Of a stretch of 32,619 nt of DNA, positions 1-10,087 are shown piece by piece; position 1 is the first letter of the stretch, and each line of letters begins with the position of its first letter. The notes below the pieces were generated by a model that worked only from the letters and a program-made list of their open reading frames with translations, was not told the DNA's origin and did not search any database. The position numbers and the translations under genes were made by a program. Source of the DNA: Tissierellia bacterium (lineage in GTDB: Bacteria; Bacillota; Clostridia; Tissierellales; Tissierellaceae); assembly GCA_012520755.1 (NCBI GenBank), contig JAAYNS010000007.1, positions 1-32,619 of the forward strand, given 5' to 3'.

Positions 1-4
1 CTTA

Positions 5-1267
5 TTAATTTCTTTCATATACAACTTTCCCATTTTTTATAACCTTTTCTGTATGATTTATTCCAAAATGATAAATCATATAGTCTAAGTTTGGTGCATC
101 AAAAATTGCAATGTCAGCTTTCTTTCCAATTTCTAGCGAACCAACTTCTTTTTCTAAACCTAAAGCAGCAGCTGCATTTATTGTTACTCCAACTATTACT
201 TCTTCTGGCATCATTCTTAAAGTCAGTGAAGCCAATGTCATCATTAGTTGAAGGTTTTCACTTGGACAGCTACCAGGATTATAATCAGTAGATATTGCAA
301 CCGGGACATTTTCTTCAATCATTTTTCGTGCTCTGGCAGCAGTTCCCTTTTGTAGATTAAAACTTGTTCCTGGTAATAATACAGCTATAACTCCTTTTTC
401 CGCCATATCTTTTATACCTTGATCACTAGCAGCTATTAAATGTTCTGCTGATATACAACCTACTTCTGCGGCCAATTCAGCACCACCTAGAGATACTATC
501 TCATCTGCATGAACTTTTGGTATTAGTCTATTTGTTTTAGCTGCATTTAGTATTCTCCTAGACTGATCTACAGTAAACACCCCTTCCTCACAGAAAACGT
601 CACAGAACTTTGCTAGTTTATTTTCTGCAATATATGGAATCATATCATCAATTAGTTTATCAACAAACAAGTCAGGATTATCTTTGTATTCATCTGGGAT
701 TGCATGTGCACCCATGAAGGTTGAAATCAAATCAACTGGATGATTTTTGTTTAATAAATTTGCAACTTCTATTTGTTTAAGTTCAGTATTAAAGCTACCA
801 ATACCATAACCAGATTTCGCTTCTACAGTTGTTACACCAAAGCTAAGCATTATATTTAAACTTTTCTCCGCTTTTTGATATAGCTCATCCAGTGTTGCAT
901 TTTCAGTTGCCTTTGCTGTAGAATGGATACCCCCACCAGCTGATAAGATTTCAAGATAATCTTTTCCTTTTAACTTCATAGACAGCTCATTTTCTCTACT
1001 GCCACCATGAATTAAATGCGTATGAGGATCAATTAGTCCAGGTGTAACAGTTTTCCCCTTGCCATTTAATATGATTGTATTATTATCAGTTTTTATATTA
1101 TTTGGCAAACCGCCCTCTCCAACATAAATTATTTTATCGTTATTAACGGCTATTATTCCATTCTTGATTAGCCCGATTTCACTTTGTTGTGAACCTGCCC
1201 TAGCTTTGTTTTCTCCCTTAATTGTTATTAAATTTTCAATATTTTCAATTACCAACGTAGCTTTCAA
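5..1267 (-). CDS. hutI: Imidazolonepropionase
   Basis: 420 aa amidohydrolase; motifs TPGLIDPHTHLIHGGSRENE, SGYGIGS, DVFCEEGVF, HADEI, STDYNPGSCPS typical of HutI. TTG start preceded by AAGGAAGGTGA. Confidence 0.95.
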   Translation of the reverse strand: MKATLVIENIENLITIKGENKARAGSQQSEIGLIKNGIIAVNNDKIIYVGEGGLPNNIKTDNNTIILNGKGKTVTPGLIDPHTHLIHGGSRENELSMKLKGKDYLEILSAGGGIHSTAKATENATLDELYQKAEKSLNIMLSFGVTTVEAKSGYGIGSFNTELKQIEVANLLNKNHPVDLISTFMGAHAIPDEYKDNPDLFVDKLIDDMIPYIAENKLAKFCDVFCEEGVFTVDQSRRILNAAKTNRLIPKVHADEIVSLGGAELAAEVGCISAEHLIAASDQGIKDMAEKGVIAVLLPGTSFNLQKGTAARARKMIEENVPVAISTDYNPGSCPSENLQLMMTLASLTLRMMPEEVIVGVTINAAAALGLEKEVGSLEIGKKADIAIFDAPNLDYMIYHFGINHTEKVIKNGKVVYERN

Positions 1268-1429
1268 TTTGTCACCTTCCTTCGGTTATTGTAGTATTAT
1301 CTAATATTTCTTTAAATCTATAATCAAATAGATACTTCTAAATCCTGACTAATATTAGACTAGTAATAAATTGAATCATTTGATAGTAGTTAATCCTCAA
1401 TTATCGCAATATAATTCATTAAATTATAT

Positions 1430-1446
1430 TGCAATAACTGTGCCAA
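1430..1446 (-). promoter_or_regulatory. Sigma-54 (-24/-12) promoter upstream of hutI
   Basis: Minus strand TTGGCACAGTTATTGCA, an exact GG-N10-GC element matching the TTGGCACN5TTGCA consensus. Confidence 0.88.
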
Positions 1447-1511
1447 CTTCTTAAATTAATAAAGCAGCCATTAATCAGGATATCGTTTTCAAATGTACAA
1501 ATGTTAAAAAG

Positions 1512-1538
1512 CCAAGTGTTTGTTTTTCAAACACTTGG
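1512..1538 (-). terminator. Perfect 11-bp hairpin after the sigma-54 activator gene; terminator and/or activator-binding dyad
   Basis: CCAAGTGTTTG-TTTTT-CAAACACTTGG on + strand; minus strand is followed by CTTTTTAAC. Confidence 0.7.
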
Positions 1539-1600
1539 TTCACCAATGGGCTATTTTGTACTTATTCAAATTCAAACACTTTGTTGCATTTTCAAACACT
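1526..1600. repeat. Three direct copies of TTCAAACACT (1526-1535, 1571-1580, 1591-1600)
   Basis: Exact 10-bp matches; two are spaced exactly 20 bp apart and the third is one arm of the 1512-1538 dyad. Confidence 0.85.
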
Positions 1601-3301
1601 CTAATCCCTGTTGATATTTAATTTTCTCATTCTGTAAATTAAACTTTGTCTTGTAACGCCTAATTCATTTGCAGTTCTAGTCACATTCCATTTATTCTTA
1701 TCCAAACTTTTTACAATAATTTTATTTTCAATCTTCCCTAAAATTTCCTCTAATGATTCGTTAGCTTCCTTAAGCTTTATATTAATATTATTATTTGAAA
1801 CCATGGCATCCAATATATAAGACGGTATATTACTTGGATCCAAAAATCTATCATTGTCATTGGTCCTAACCATAATATTTTCGATAAAATGTTCTAGTTC
1901 TCTTATATTTCCAGGCCAATCATAGTTTTCCATCATTTCTTTAAGTTCATCAGTTATGCTTACTACATTTTTACCCATGGAAAGATTAAATTTCGAAATA
2001 TAATATTCGGTAAACTCAAACAAGTCATTACCTCTATCCTTTAACGGAGGTATATATAAGTTATAACCTGATATTCTATAAAATAAGTCCTGTCTTAATT
2101 TTCCTTCTTCTATTAACATTAGAGGATCTTCATTCATGGCACTTATGATTCTACATTTAACAGGATAGTTTTCTTTTCCCCCTACCCTTCTGATTGTTCT
2201 TTCTTGAAGTACTCTTAGTAATTTTGCTTGCATATTAATTGGCATTGAATTTAATTCGTCCAGAAAAATAGTTCCTTCTCCTGCTTCTTCAAAAAGTCCA
2301 GAAGAATCAATAGCACCAGTATATGCACCTTTTACAGAACCAAATAATATACTCTCAAGCAAATTCTCAGGAATAGCAGAACAATTAATGCCAATAAAGG
2401 GTTCAATACTTCTTTTGCCAAAGTTATGAATACTTTGAGCAAATACCTCTTTCCCAGTTCCTGTATCACCTACTAGAAGTATACTATTATCTAGCCATGA
2501 TATCGCTTCAGCTTCTTTGATTAAAGTTTTCATGACTTTACTAGAACCTATTATGTCTGAAAAATTAAATCTAGTACCATTTTTATATAATTTGTCATCA
2601 TTATCATCTGCTTTATTATACTGCCTTCGTAATTCAACAAATTCAGTTAATAAACTTTGTAACTTAGTCTCATCCTTACTTATTGAGTAAACTCCAATTA
2701 TATCATCATCAACTCTTATTGGATGAGTACTATATGATTTATATATGGGTTTGCCTTTATTATAAGCATGAGCCTTGTATTTGTTAATTATTGGTATTCC
2801 GCTTTTTAATACTTGCATATGCTCTGATTTGTTTCTATCATTATATCCATAAGCATCCCATATATATTTACCAATCATATCCTTGGCATCATATTTTTCT
2901 AATTCTTCCATAGCATGATTATAAATAACAACTTTTCCATCCTTATCAGTCAGCAAAACACCATCATAAAGATTATCCATTATTTCATCTAAACATATAG
3001 ACCTAGTAGTTGGCTCATTATAATCGCCAATTAAATCAAGAACTATAATAATAATTTCCTGTTCTTTTAAAAATATTTTTGACAAATAGTAAATATTCTC
3101 ATTTACTAGTATCTTTTCTCTTTTATTAGAAAGAACTGTTTTTAAATCTGTATTTAGGATGATTGCAGCATTATCTGTATCAATAGGATTAAATAATTCT
3201 TCAATCTCATTACTCAGCCATAATATCTTTCCTGTCTTATCAATTAAGATTGAATATGGTTTAAAATGATGTATTATTTCACCAACTAATTGTATATCCA
3301 A
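1601..3301 (-). CDS. PAS-domain sigma-54-dependent transcriptional activator (RocR-like)
   Basis: AAA+ motifs GDTGTGKE, GSVKGAYTGA, GEGTIFLDELNSMP, RQDLFYRI, WPGNIREL, plus C-terminal Fis-type HTH (NVTRTANELGVTRQSLIYRMRKL). The track start is 3316; GGAGG lies inside it, so a TTG start near 3301 fits better. Confidence 0.93.
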   Translation of the reverse strand: MDIQLVGEIIHHFKPYSILIDKTGKILWLSNEIEELFNPIDTDNAAIILNTDLKTVLSNKREKILVNENIYYLSKIFLKEQEIIIIVLDLIGDYNEPTTRSICLDEIMDNLYDGVLLTDKDGKVVIYNHAMEELEKYDAKDMIGKYIWDAYGYNDRNKSEHMQVLKSGIPIINKYKAHAYNKGKPIYKSYSTHPIRVDDDIIGVYSISKDETKLQSLLTEFVELRRQYNKADDNDDKLYKNGTRFNFSDIIGSSKVMKTLIKEAEAISWLDNSILLVGDTGTGKEVFAQSIHNFGKRSIEPFIGINCSAIPENLLESILFGSVKGAYTGAIDSSGLFEEAGEGTIFLDELNSMPINMQAKLLRVLQERTIRRVGGKENYPVKCRIISAMNEDPLMLIEEGKLRQDLFYRISGYNLYIPPLKDRGNDLFEFTEYYISKFNLSMGKNVVSITDELKEMMENYDWPGNIRELEHFIENIMVRTNDNDRFLDPSNIPSYILDAMVSNNNINIKLKEANESLEEILGKIENKIIVKSLDKNKWNVTRTANELGVTRQSLIYRMRKLNINRD

Positions 3302-3332
3302 ATACAACACCTCCACTAAGGCTGATTAAGTT

Positions 3333-3692
3333 CTATTCATTAATCTCTGTGTTTTCGTTGTTTTTAGGTATTCTAGCACCAGTCCTTATTTCCCAGTGTA
3401 AGACAATAGACAATGCAACTCTCAAAATTGCTACAGAGGCCAAAACAATAAACTCATCTAGTGATTTAATTAATACTGTTTTTGCTAATTCAGCAGCTAA
3501 TTTGAACTCTAAACTCAAAATCATTGCCTTTGCTAAATCTATAGCTATATCGTCATAACCATAATTGAACTTACTACTCAATAATTTAACAAGTCCTCTA
3601 AAAGCAGAAATGGTTATAATTATAATCCCTATAAAATCTAACGAGCTACTAATATAAGGAATAATAATTTCCAAAAATTTCTCAATGACCAT
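3333..3692 (-). CDS. DUF1622 family membrane protein
   Basis: 119 aa, about three hydrophobic helices, LHWEIRTGARIP C-terminal motif characteristic of DUF1622; RBS gaaggag. Confidence 0.8.
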   Translation of the reverse strand: MVIEKFLEIIIPYISSSLDFIGIIIITISAFRGLVKLLSSKFNYGYDDIAIDLAKAMILSLEFKLAAELAKTVLIKSLDEFIVLASVAILRVALSIVLHWEIRTGARIPKNNENTEINE

Positions 3693-3727
3693 TAGTTTAA
3701 CTCCTTCGTTAACTATATTTTATTAAA

Positions 3728-3756
3728 ATTTTATCATATATGATAATCATTGTAAA
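3728..3756 (-). promoter_or_regulatory. Sigma-A promoter for DUF1622 gene with palindrome across spacer and -10
   Basis: Minus strand TTTACA-N17-TAAAAT; perfect palindrome TTATCATATATGATAA at 3731-3746. Confidence 0.65.
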
Positions 3757-3762
3757 ACCCAC

Positions 3763-4326
3763 CTACTCAAATCTACCCCATTTCATCTCTTCACCATTCT
3801 TGTCAAACTTTTTTCTCTTAGCCGTAATTTCTTCAATTTCTATCTTATATATATTTGTTTTTTCTAACCCAGCACAAATAGCCATATTAAAATAATCCAT
3901 CATTTTTGGGGTGTATTTTTGACATATAAGTCTCATACCTTTAAGCCTTTCTTCTTTATCCTTAACTAATTTAATCTTTCCTTTTACAATAGCTGATTCA
4001 AATTCGGTTGTAAAAACACTACTAGTAAGCAAGCTTTCTTTAGATTCTTTTTGTAAAATTTCATCTAATTCTTCCTTAGTATAAATTTCTGGAACACTTA
4101 CTTGTCCCACAAAAACAACGCTGACATCTGAAATTTTTTCGAATATGCTAACCTTTTCTCCTTCTTTGGCAGAATGAAAATATAATATATTTTCATCTCT
4201 AGCTATGGAAAGTGGAATGCCATGAGGTTCCTTTTCTCCACTAATCATTGATACAATTCCATAGCTAGAATTATCTATGACTTGTAAAGCAAAATCCTTA
4301 CCCATTTCTCTATCTTTCCTTCTCAC
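3763..4326 (-). CDS. Pyridoxamine 5'-phosphate oxidase family protein (NimA-like flavin-binding)
   Basis: YGIVSMISGEKEPHGIPLSIARDENILYFHSAKEGEK pattern of the PPOX/Nim split-barrel family. GTG start at 4326 after AGGAGGGGAG fits better than the upstream track start at 4359. Confidence 0.82.
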   Translation of the reverse strand: MRRKDREMGKDFALQVIDNSSYGIVSMISGEKEPHGIPLSIARDENILYFHSAKEGEKVSIFEKISDVSVVFVGQVSVPEIYTKEELDEILQKESKESLLTSSVFTTEFESAIVKGKIKLVKDKEERLKGMRLICQKYTPKMMDYFNMAICAGLEKTNIYKIEIEEITAKRKKFDKNGEEMKWGRFE

Positions 4327-4383
4327 AAACTCCCCTCCTAAAAGAATAATTATAATCAAGTATTTGAAAAATGTCTTTTATCA

Positions 4384-7300
4384 CTATAGTGAGTCAAATA
4401 AGCTTAGTTGATTGCTCTCTGGAAGTCCTTCTAGACAATTAAACTGTCTTAGAGAATCCACCCCAACATTTCCAAGCTTTGCACGATTTTTTAAATCTTC
4501 TATAGATGTAAAAGGTTCCTCTCGCGCTGCCCTGTATAACCCTTCTGCAGCAACATTCCCCATTCCAGGTATACTGTTGAAGGGTGGTCTTAACATACCA
4601 TCTTCTATCTTAAACTCTGTAGCATGAGATTTATAAATATCTATTGGGAGAAATTGGTATCCCCTTTCGTACATTTCTAATACAAGCTCCAAATCATCAT
4701 ATAAATCCTTATCCTTTTGAGTTGCATCATTTCCTAGCATACCAATATCTTTAAGTTTTTCTTTAACCATTTCCTTACCAAAAATCATATACTCAGCATC
4801 AAAAGCCTTTGATCTAATTGTAAAAAACGCCGCATAATATGCTAAAGGATAGTGTACCTTAAACCATGCTATTCTAAATGACATCATAACATAGGCCGCT
4901 GCATGCGCTTTCGGAAACATATACTTTATCTTCCTACATGAGTTTATGTACCACTCAGGCACATCGTGTTTTCTCATAATATCCTCTAGTTCAGGCCATT
5001 TTGGATCCTTTAGTGATTTACCTTTTCTTACTAGTTCCATAATTTTGAAAGCTGTATCTGGCGGTAATCCTTTTCTTATTAAATAAACCATTATGTCATC
5101 CCTTGTACATACAGCTTCACTTATGCTATTTACAACTTTATTGTCTATTAATTCCTTAGCGTTACCTATCCATACATCAGTACCATGTGAAAGGCCAGAT
5201 ATACATATTAAGTCTCCAAAGGTCTTAGGCATTGTATCTAGTAACATACTTCTTACAAATCTTGTCCCAAACTCAGGCACTCCAAATGTTCCTACTTTAG
5301 AATTTATCTGTTCTGGTGTGACTCCCAAAGCTTCAGTAGATGAAAATATTGACATTGTATCTTTATCATCTAATGGTATAGATTTAGGATCTACTCCCGT
5401 AATATCTTGTAGCATTTTTATCATTGTAGGGTCATCATGACCAAGTATATCTAACTTCAACAGATTCTGTTCTATTGAATGATAATCAAAATGGGTAGTG
5501 ATAATATCTGAATTCGGATCATCAGCTGGGTGTTGGACTGGACAAAACTCATATATCTCACGACCTTTTGGAACAACAATTATGCCTCCAGGATGTTGGC
5601 CTGAAGTCCTCTTTATTCCAGTACAGCCTTTTAGTAACCTATTGATTTCTGCCTTATTTATAGGAATATTTCTCTCCTCATAATATTTCTTAACATATCC
5701 GAAGGCTGTCTTATCAGCCACCGTACCTATAGTCCCAGCTTTAAATGTTGTCCCTTTCCCAAAAATTACTTCTGTGTACTTATGAGCTTTAGCTTGATAT
5801 TCTCCTGAGAAATTCAAGTCAATATCTGGCTCCTTATCTCCACTGAAGCCTAAAAAGGTTTCAAATGGTATATCTATTCCATCCTTTTCTAATTGCTCAT
5901 CACAAACCGGACATTTTTTATTGGGTAAATCGAAACCAATCTTAATATTATAATCTTCAAAATCTGAATATTTACATTTTGGACATCTATAATGTGCTGG
6001 TAGTGCGTTTACTTCTGTAATCCCCATCATATATGCAACAACTGATGACCCTACAGATCCTCTTGAACCTACTAAATATCCATCTTCATTTGATTTCCAT
6101 ACTAATTTTTGTGCAATTATATACATCACTGAGAAACCATTTTTTATTATAGAATCTAGTTCAATTTCTAACCTCTTCTCTAATATCTCAGGTAAAGGGT
6201 CTCCATATAGTTCTATAGCTCTTTCATAAGTAATATCCTTAATAGCTTGTTCACAACCTTCTATATGGGGGGTAGCTTTTTCTGATGAAATAGGACTTAT
6301 TTGCTGACACATGCTTGAAATTAGATTAGTATTAGTTACAACTACCTCATATGCTTTTTCTTCTCCTAAGTATGAAAATTCTTCAAGCATTTCTTCAGTA
6401 GTCCTTAAATACAAGGGTGCTTGCTCATCTGCATCACTGTAACCTTGACCCGCTTGTAGTATACGTCGATATATTTCATCTTGAGGATCTAAAAAGTGTA
6501 CATCGCAAGTAGCAACAACAGGTTTATTTAACTTTTCACCTAATCTCACGATTTTTCTATTAATATCTCTAAGAGATTCTCTATCTTCTATTCTCCCGGA
6601 TTTAACAAGGTATTCATTGTTATCTATAGGCTGTATTTCTAAATAGTCATAGTCTTTAGCAATACTTTCTACTTCTTCATCTGACCTTCCTAATAATATT
6701 GCTTGATACAATTCTCCATCACTACAAGCGCTACCTAAAATTAAGCCTTCCGAATATTTTTTATAAATACTTTTTAAAATACGGGGTCTCTTGTAAAAAT
6801 AATCTACATGTGAGAGAGAAATAAGTTTATATAAATTTCTAAGACCTGTATAGTTCTTAGCTAAAATAATTGCATGATAAGTGTTTAGTTTTTTATACTC
6901 TTCTTTTTTAGATTCTTCATTTGAGCTATATAAGCCTATATCATTTAAATAATAGGCTCCTCTTTCTTTAAGGATTTCAAGCATAATATTAAATATTTTT
7001 ACAGTTGTATTAACGTCATCTAAAGCTCTATGAGCTACTTCAACTATTATGCCTAATTGTTTAGCAATCCTGCCTAACTTGTAGCTTTTGAATTCAGGAA
7101 ACAATTCTTTGGCTAATGATAAGGTATCAATATAGGTATAATCAAATTCATATCCTAAAACTCTTGCATTGTGTTTTAAAAAGTTAATATCAAATGAAGC
7201 ATTATGAGCAACTAATACACAGTTATCTATAAATTGCAAGATCTTTGGAAATACAGACTCAATTGTTTCAGCATCTGCTACCATACCATCTGTTATGCCA

Positions 7301-8715
7301 GTAAGTTCAACTACATTTGCTGGAATTGGTTTTTCAGGATTAACGAAACAACTAAATTCATCTATTACATTTCCATCTTTGATTTTCATAATTCCAATTT
7401 CAGTGATTTTTTCTGTAACTGGAGTTAATCCTGTTGTTTCTAAGTCTAAGACACAGTAAGTAGTATCAATAGTCTGTCCTTTATCATTTATTACAGATGA
7501 TTGCTTATCAACTGCTAAATATGCTTCTACTCCATAGATAACTTTCATGTGTGGATTATCTTTACCTAGTAAATTGTGTGCTTCTGGGAAAGCTTGTACT
7601 ACTCCATGATCAGTAATAGCAATGGAGTTCATACCCCAATCCATTGCTCTATTTATAAGCTCTGCAGCACTTGAAACCGCATCCATCTGACTCATTTTAG
7701 TATGCATATGTAACTCTACTCGTTTATTTTTAGCATTATCATGTCTTTGGACTTTTTTTATTCCACTTGTTTCTACAATAGTATTGGCTATAATTTCTGT
7801 TTCATTTGAATAGTTACTATAACTAGCATTGCCCACAATTCTAACACCTTTGGCATTGTTTAGCCTTGCTAATACGTCAATACCTTGCTCTGGTTTAAGA
7901 AAAGATTTACATGTAATAGAATTAGTGCCATCAAAGACATCAAAAGATACTAAAATTTTACCACTACGTAATTCCCTTGAATCAACATTCGTAATATCTC
8001 CTTCTATAGCAACTTTTCCCTCATCAGGAGATATATCTGATATCTTTAAGATAGCTTCTTTTATATTAGAGCTTCTTCCTAATATTAAATCATCCGAATT
8101 TTTCCCATTTGAGCTATTCTGGGTGTTCTCCTTTGAATTTGCTAATCTTCGAGATAAGTTATTTTCTTCCTTTTGCTTTTCTTGATCTTTTATTATTTGA
8201 ATTTCTTTTGCTTGCATATCATCCATTAGCTTTTCAATTTCCTCGTCGCCTACATCGTCAAAAAAAACTATATTATAAGAACTACCGTATATGTTCTCAA
8301 TACACTTACCTATCTCTTTATCATAATTATTAGATTTTAAATAGTTTGAAATTGTATTTTTAAACTTGAACTTGATATCTTCATTTGATACTTCAAACAA
8401 ACAATTATTTAATGTGGCTCTTAAAACAGGAAAACTATCTGATAATAAATCTATAATATCTGGCATTTCTTCAGTAATTGGTTTCTTAACAGTGCCTTCA
8501 CTATATTTTACAGTAATAAAAGAGTCCTCCAAGGCAAATCTTTTCTTTACATATTTATTTAGTATTATAATTTGCTTTATTTCTATATAATCATTTGAAG
8601 TAATTTTCATATTAAGGGTTTTTGTTTCTTTATCTACAACTACCCCCTCCACAAAAGCCTCATTTAAATTGCTTTTTGAATTTAGTTCTGTGAAAATGTC
8701 TTTAATTCTTTTCAT
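4384..8715 (-). CDS. polC: DNA polymerase III subunit alpha, Gram-positive PolC type
   Basis: 1443 aa; PHP domain (VELHMHTKMSQMDAV), embedded DEDDh exonuclease (YCVLDLETTGLTP), polymerase core (GSRGSVGSSVVAYM, EPDIDLNFSGEYQ). Confidence 0.98.
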   Translation of the reverse strand: MKRIKDIFTELNSKSNLNEAFVEGVVVDKETKTLNMKITSNDYIEIKQIIILNKYVKKRFALEDSFITVKYSEGTVKKPITEEMPDIIDLLSDSFPVLRATLNNCLFEVSNEDIKFKFKNTISNYLKSNNYDKEIGKCIENIYGSSYNIVFFDDVGDEEIEKLMDDMQAKEIQIIKDQEKQKEENNLSRRLANSKENTQNSSNGKNSDDLILGRSSNIKEAILKISDISPDEGKVAIEGDITNVDSRELRSGKILVSFDVFDGTNSITCKSFLKPEQGIDVLARLNNAKGVRIVGNASYSNYSNETEIIANTIVETSGIKKVQRHDNAKNKRVELHMHTKMSQMDAVSSAAELINRAMDWGMNSIAITDHGVVQAFPEAHNLLGKDNPHMKVIYGVEAYLAVDKQSSVINDKGQTIDTTYCVLDLETTGLTPVTEKITEIGIMKIKDGNVIDEFSCFVNPEKPIPANVVELTGITDGMVADAETIESVFPKILQFIDNCVLVAHNASFDINFLKHNARVLGYEFDYTYIDTLSLAKELFPEFKSYKLGRIAKQLGIIVEVAHRALDDVNTTVKIFNIMLEILKERGAYYLNDIGLYSSNEESKKEEYKKLNTYHAIILAKNYTGLRNLYKLISLSHVDYFYKRPRILKSIYKKYSEGLILGSACSDGELYQAILLGRSDEEVESIAKDYDYLEIQPIDNNEYLVKSGRIEDRESLRDINRKIVRLGEKLNKPVVATCDVHFLDPQDEIYRRILQAGQGYSDADEQAPLYLRTTEEMLEEFSYLGEEKAYEVVVTNTNLISSMCQQISPISSEKATPHIEGCEQAIKDITYERAIELYGDPLPEILEKRLEIELDSIIKNGFSVMYIIAQKLVWKSNEDGYLVGSRGSVGSSVVAYMMGITEVNALPAHYRCPKCKYSDFEDYNIKIGFDLPNKKCPVCDEQLEKDGIDIPFETFLGFSGDKEPDIDLNFSGEYQAKAHKYTEVIFGKGTTFKAGTIGTVADKTAFGYVKKYYEERNIPINKAEINRLLKGCTGIKRTSGQHPGGIIVVPKGREIYEFCPVQHPADDPNSDIITTHFDYHSIEQNLLKLDILGHDDPTMIKMLQDITGVDPKSIPLDDKDTMSIFSSTEALGVTPEQINSKVGTFGVPEFGTRFVRSMLLDTMPKTFGDLICISGLSHGTDVWIGNAKELIDNKVVNSISEAVCTRDDIMVYLIRKGLPPDTAFKIMELVRKGKSLKDPKWPELEDIMRKHDVPEWYINSCRKIKYMFPKAHAAAYVMMSFRIAWFKVHYPLAYYAAFFTIRSKAFDAEYMIFGKEMVKEKLKDIGMLGNDATQKDKDLYDDLELVLEMYERGYQFLPIDIYKSHATEFKIEDGMLRPPFNSIPGMGNVAAEGLYRAAREEPFTSIEDLKNRAKLGNVGVDSLRQFNCLEGLPESNQLSLFDSL

Positions 8716-8746
8716 ATCTTAAAACCCTCTTATCATATACTTTTCT

Positions 8747-10087
8747 TCATTTTCTATACACATAATGTAGTATGCCTATAATAAAACCTAAGGCTGCCAA
8801 GGATGTCCAACCAAAACCATAGTCAAATAACGGTAAATAGGCATCGGCATAAGTTAATATTGGTTTAATAGCTTTATACTCCTTTATAGGTTCTGGTAAT
8901 GCGTTTATGAAATCAAACATGGCAGGAACTATTGTGAACCCAATAGTCCATTTGTAAATTATTTCATTCTTCTTTATTATTGGAGCCATCAAAGATAATA
9001 TTATCAAAACTATTGCTAAAGGGTAAGAGAACATTAGCACTGGAATTGATAGTTGTATTATTTTATTTAGCCCGAAATTAGCAATAACAAATGACACTAT
9101 TGTAAATAGTATTGCATAATTTCTATAAGATAATGATTTTGGAAATAATACAACAAACATTTCTGAACATGAAGTAATAAGGCCAATAGCAGTTTTTAGA
9201 CAAGCAACTGTTACTATTGCTGCTAATAAAATCTGTCCAAATAAACCAAAGTAATAATTACTTGCCATAGATAGTATTAGTCCGCCATTAGAAGCAGGGC
9301 TTAAACTACCTAAACTAGTTGAACCTAAATATGCTAGGGAAGCATAAATAACTGCCATTCCTATACTTGCAACAACGCTAGACTTCATTGTTTCTTTAGC
9401 AATTGATTTGGGGTTTGATATTCCTAGTTTTCCAATGTTTGATACTATAACTATAGCAAATGCCAACCCAGCTAAAGCATCCATAGTATTATATCCATCT
9501 AAGATTCCAGTAGTGAAAGATCTACTAATATAGTTTCCTTGTGGTGCAAAATCACTTGCATTTCCCATAGGCTTTATAAAACAAACAATCAATAAAATTG
9601 ATAATAGTATTACAAATGTTGGATTAAGATATCTACCTATCCAATCTATTATTCTTCCTGGTCTCAATGAATAGTAAAGTGTGAATATAAAGAATAACAA
9701 AGAAAAAACAAATAATCCTATACTATAATATTCAGTACTAATAAATGGATGGATCCCTACTTCAAATGCTACTGTTGCAGTACGTGGTATTGCAAACAAT
9801 GGGCCTATTGTCAAATATAACAAACAAGTAAAAAACACTGCATAAGCAGAACTTACAGGTTTTGCCATATCGTATAAGTTTTCACTTCTAGAAATACCTG
9901 ATGCAACAACTCCTAGCATTGGTAATCCGACACCAGTTATTAAGAAGCCAATTGTGGCTCTTATGTAATTGCTTCCAGCTGCTTGCCCCATTTGAACTGG
10001 AAAAATAATATTACCTGCTCCAAAAAACAATCCAAAAAGTAGTGAACCTATCAAAATATTTTGTTTAAGCGTTAGTTTTTCTTCCAT
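8747..10087 (-). CDS. brnQ: Branched-chain amino acid transport system carrier protein
   Basis: 446 aa, about 12 TM; GLFFGAGNIIFPVQMGQAAG N-terminal signature of BrnQ/LIVCS. Confidence 0.95.
   Translation of the reverse strand: MEEKLTLKQNILIGSLLFGLFFGAGNIIFPVQMGQAAGSNYIRATIGFLITGVGLPMLGVVASGISRSENLYDMAKPVSSAYAVFFTCLLYLTIGPLFAIPRTATVAFEVGIHPFISTEYYSIGLFVFSLLFFIFTLYYSLRPGRIIDWIGRYLNPTFVILLSILLIVCFIKPMGNASDFAPQGNYISRSFTTGILDGYNTMDALAGLAFAIVIVSNIGKLGISNPKSIAKETMKSSVVASIGMAVIYASLAYLGSTSLGSLSPASNGGLILSMASNYYFGLFGQILLAAIVTVACLKTAIGLITSCSEMFVVLFPKSLSYRNYAILFTIVSFVIANFGLNKIIQLSIPVLMFSYPLAIVLIILSLMAPIIKKNEIIYKWTIGFTIVPAMFDFINALPEPIKEYKAIKPILTYADAYLPLFDYGFGWTSLAALGFIIGILHYVYRK

Noticed and set aside
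91-291. Antisense ORFs inside hutI, polC, gerAC, mtaD, ABC genes and ald (for example 91-291, 5093-5440, 7829-8185, 26362-26724, 31758-32114)
   Set aside because: Low-complexity translations opposite well-supported genes, no RBS or recognisable domains; expected shadow ORFs.
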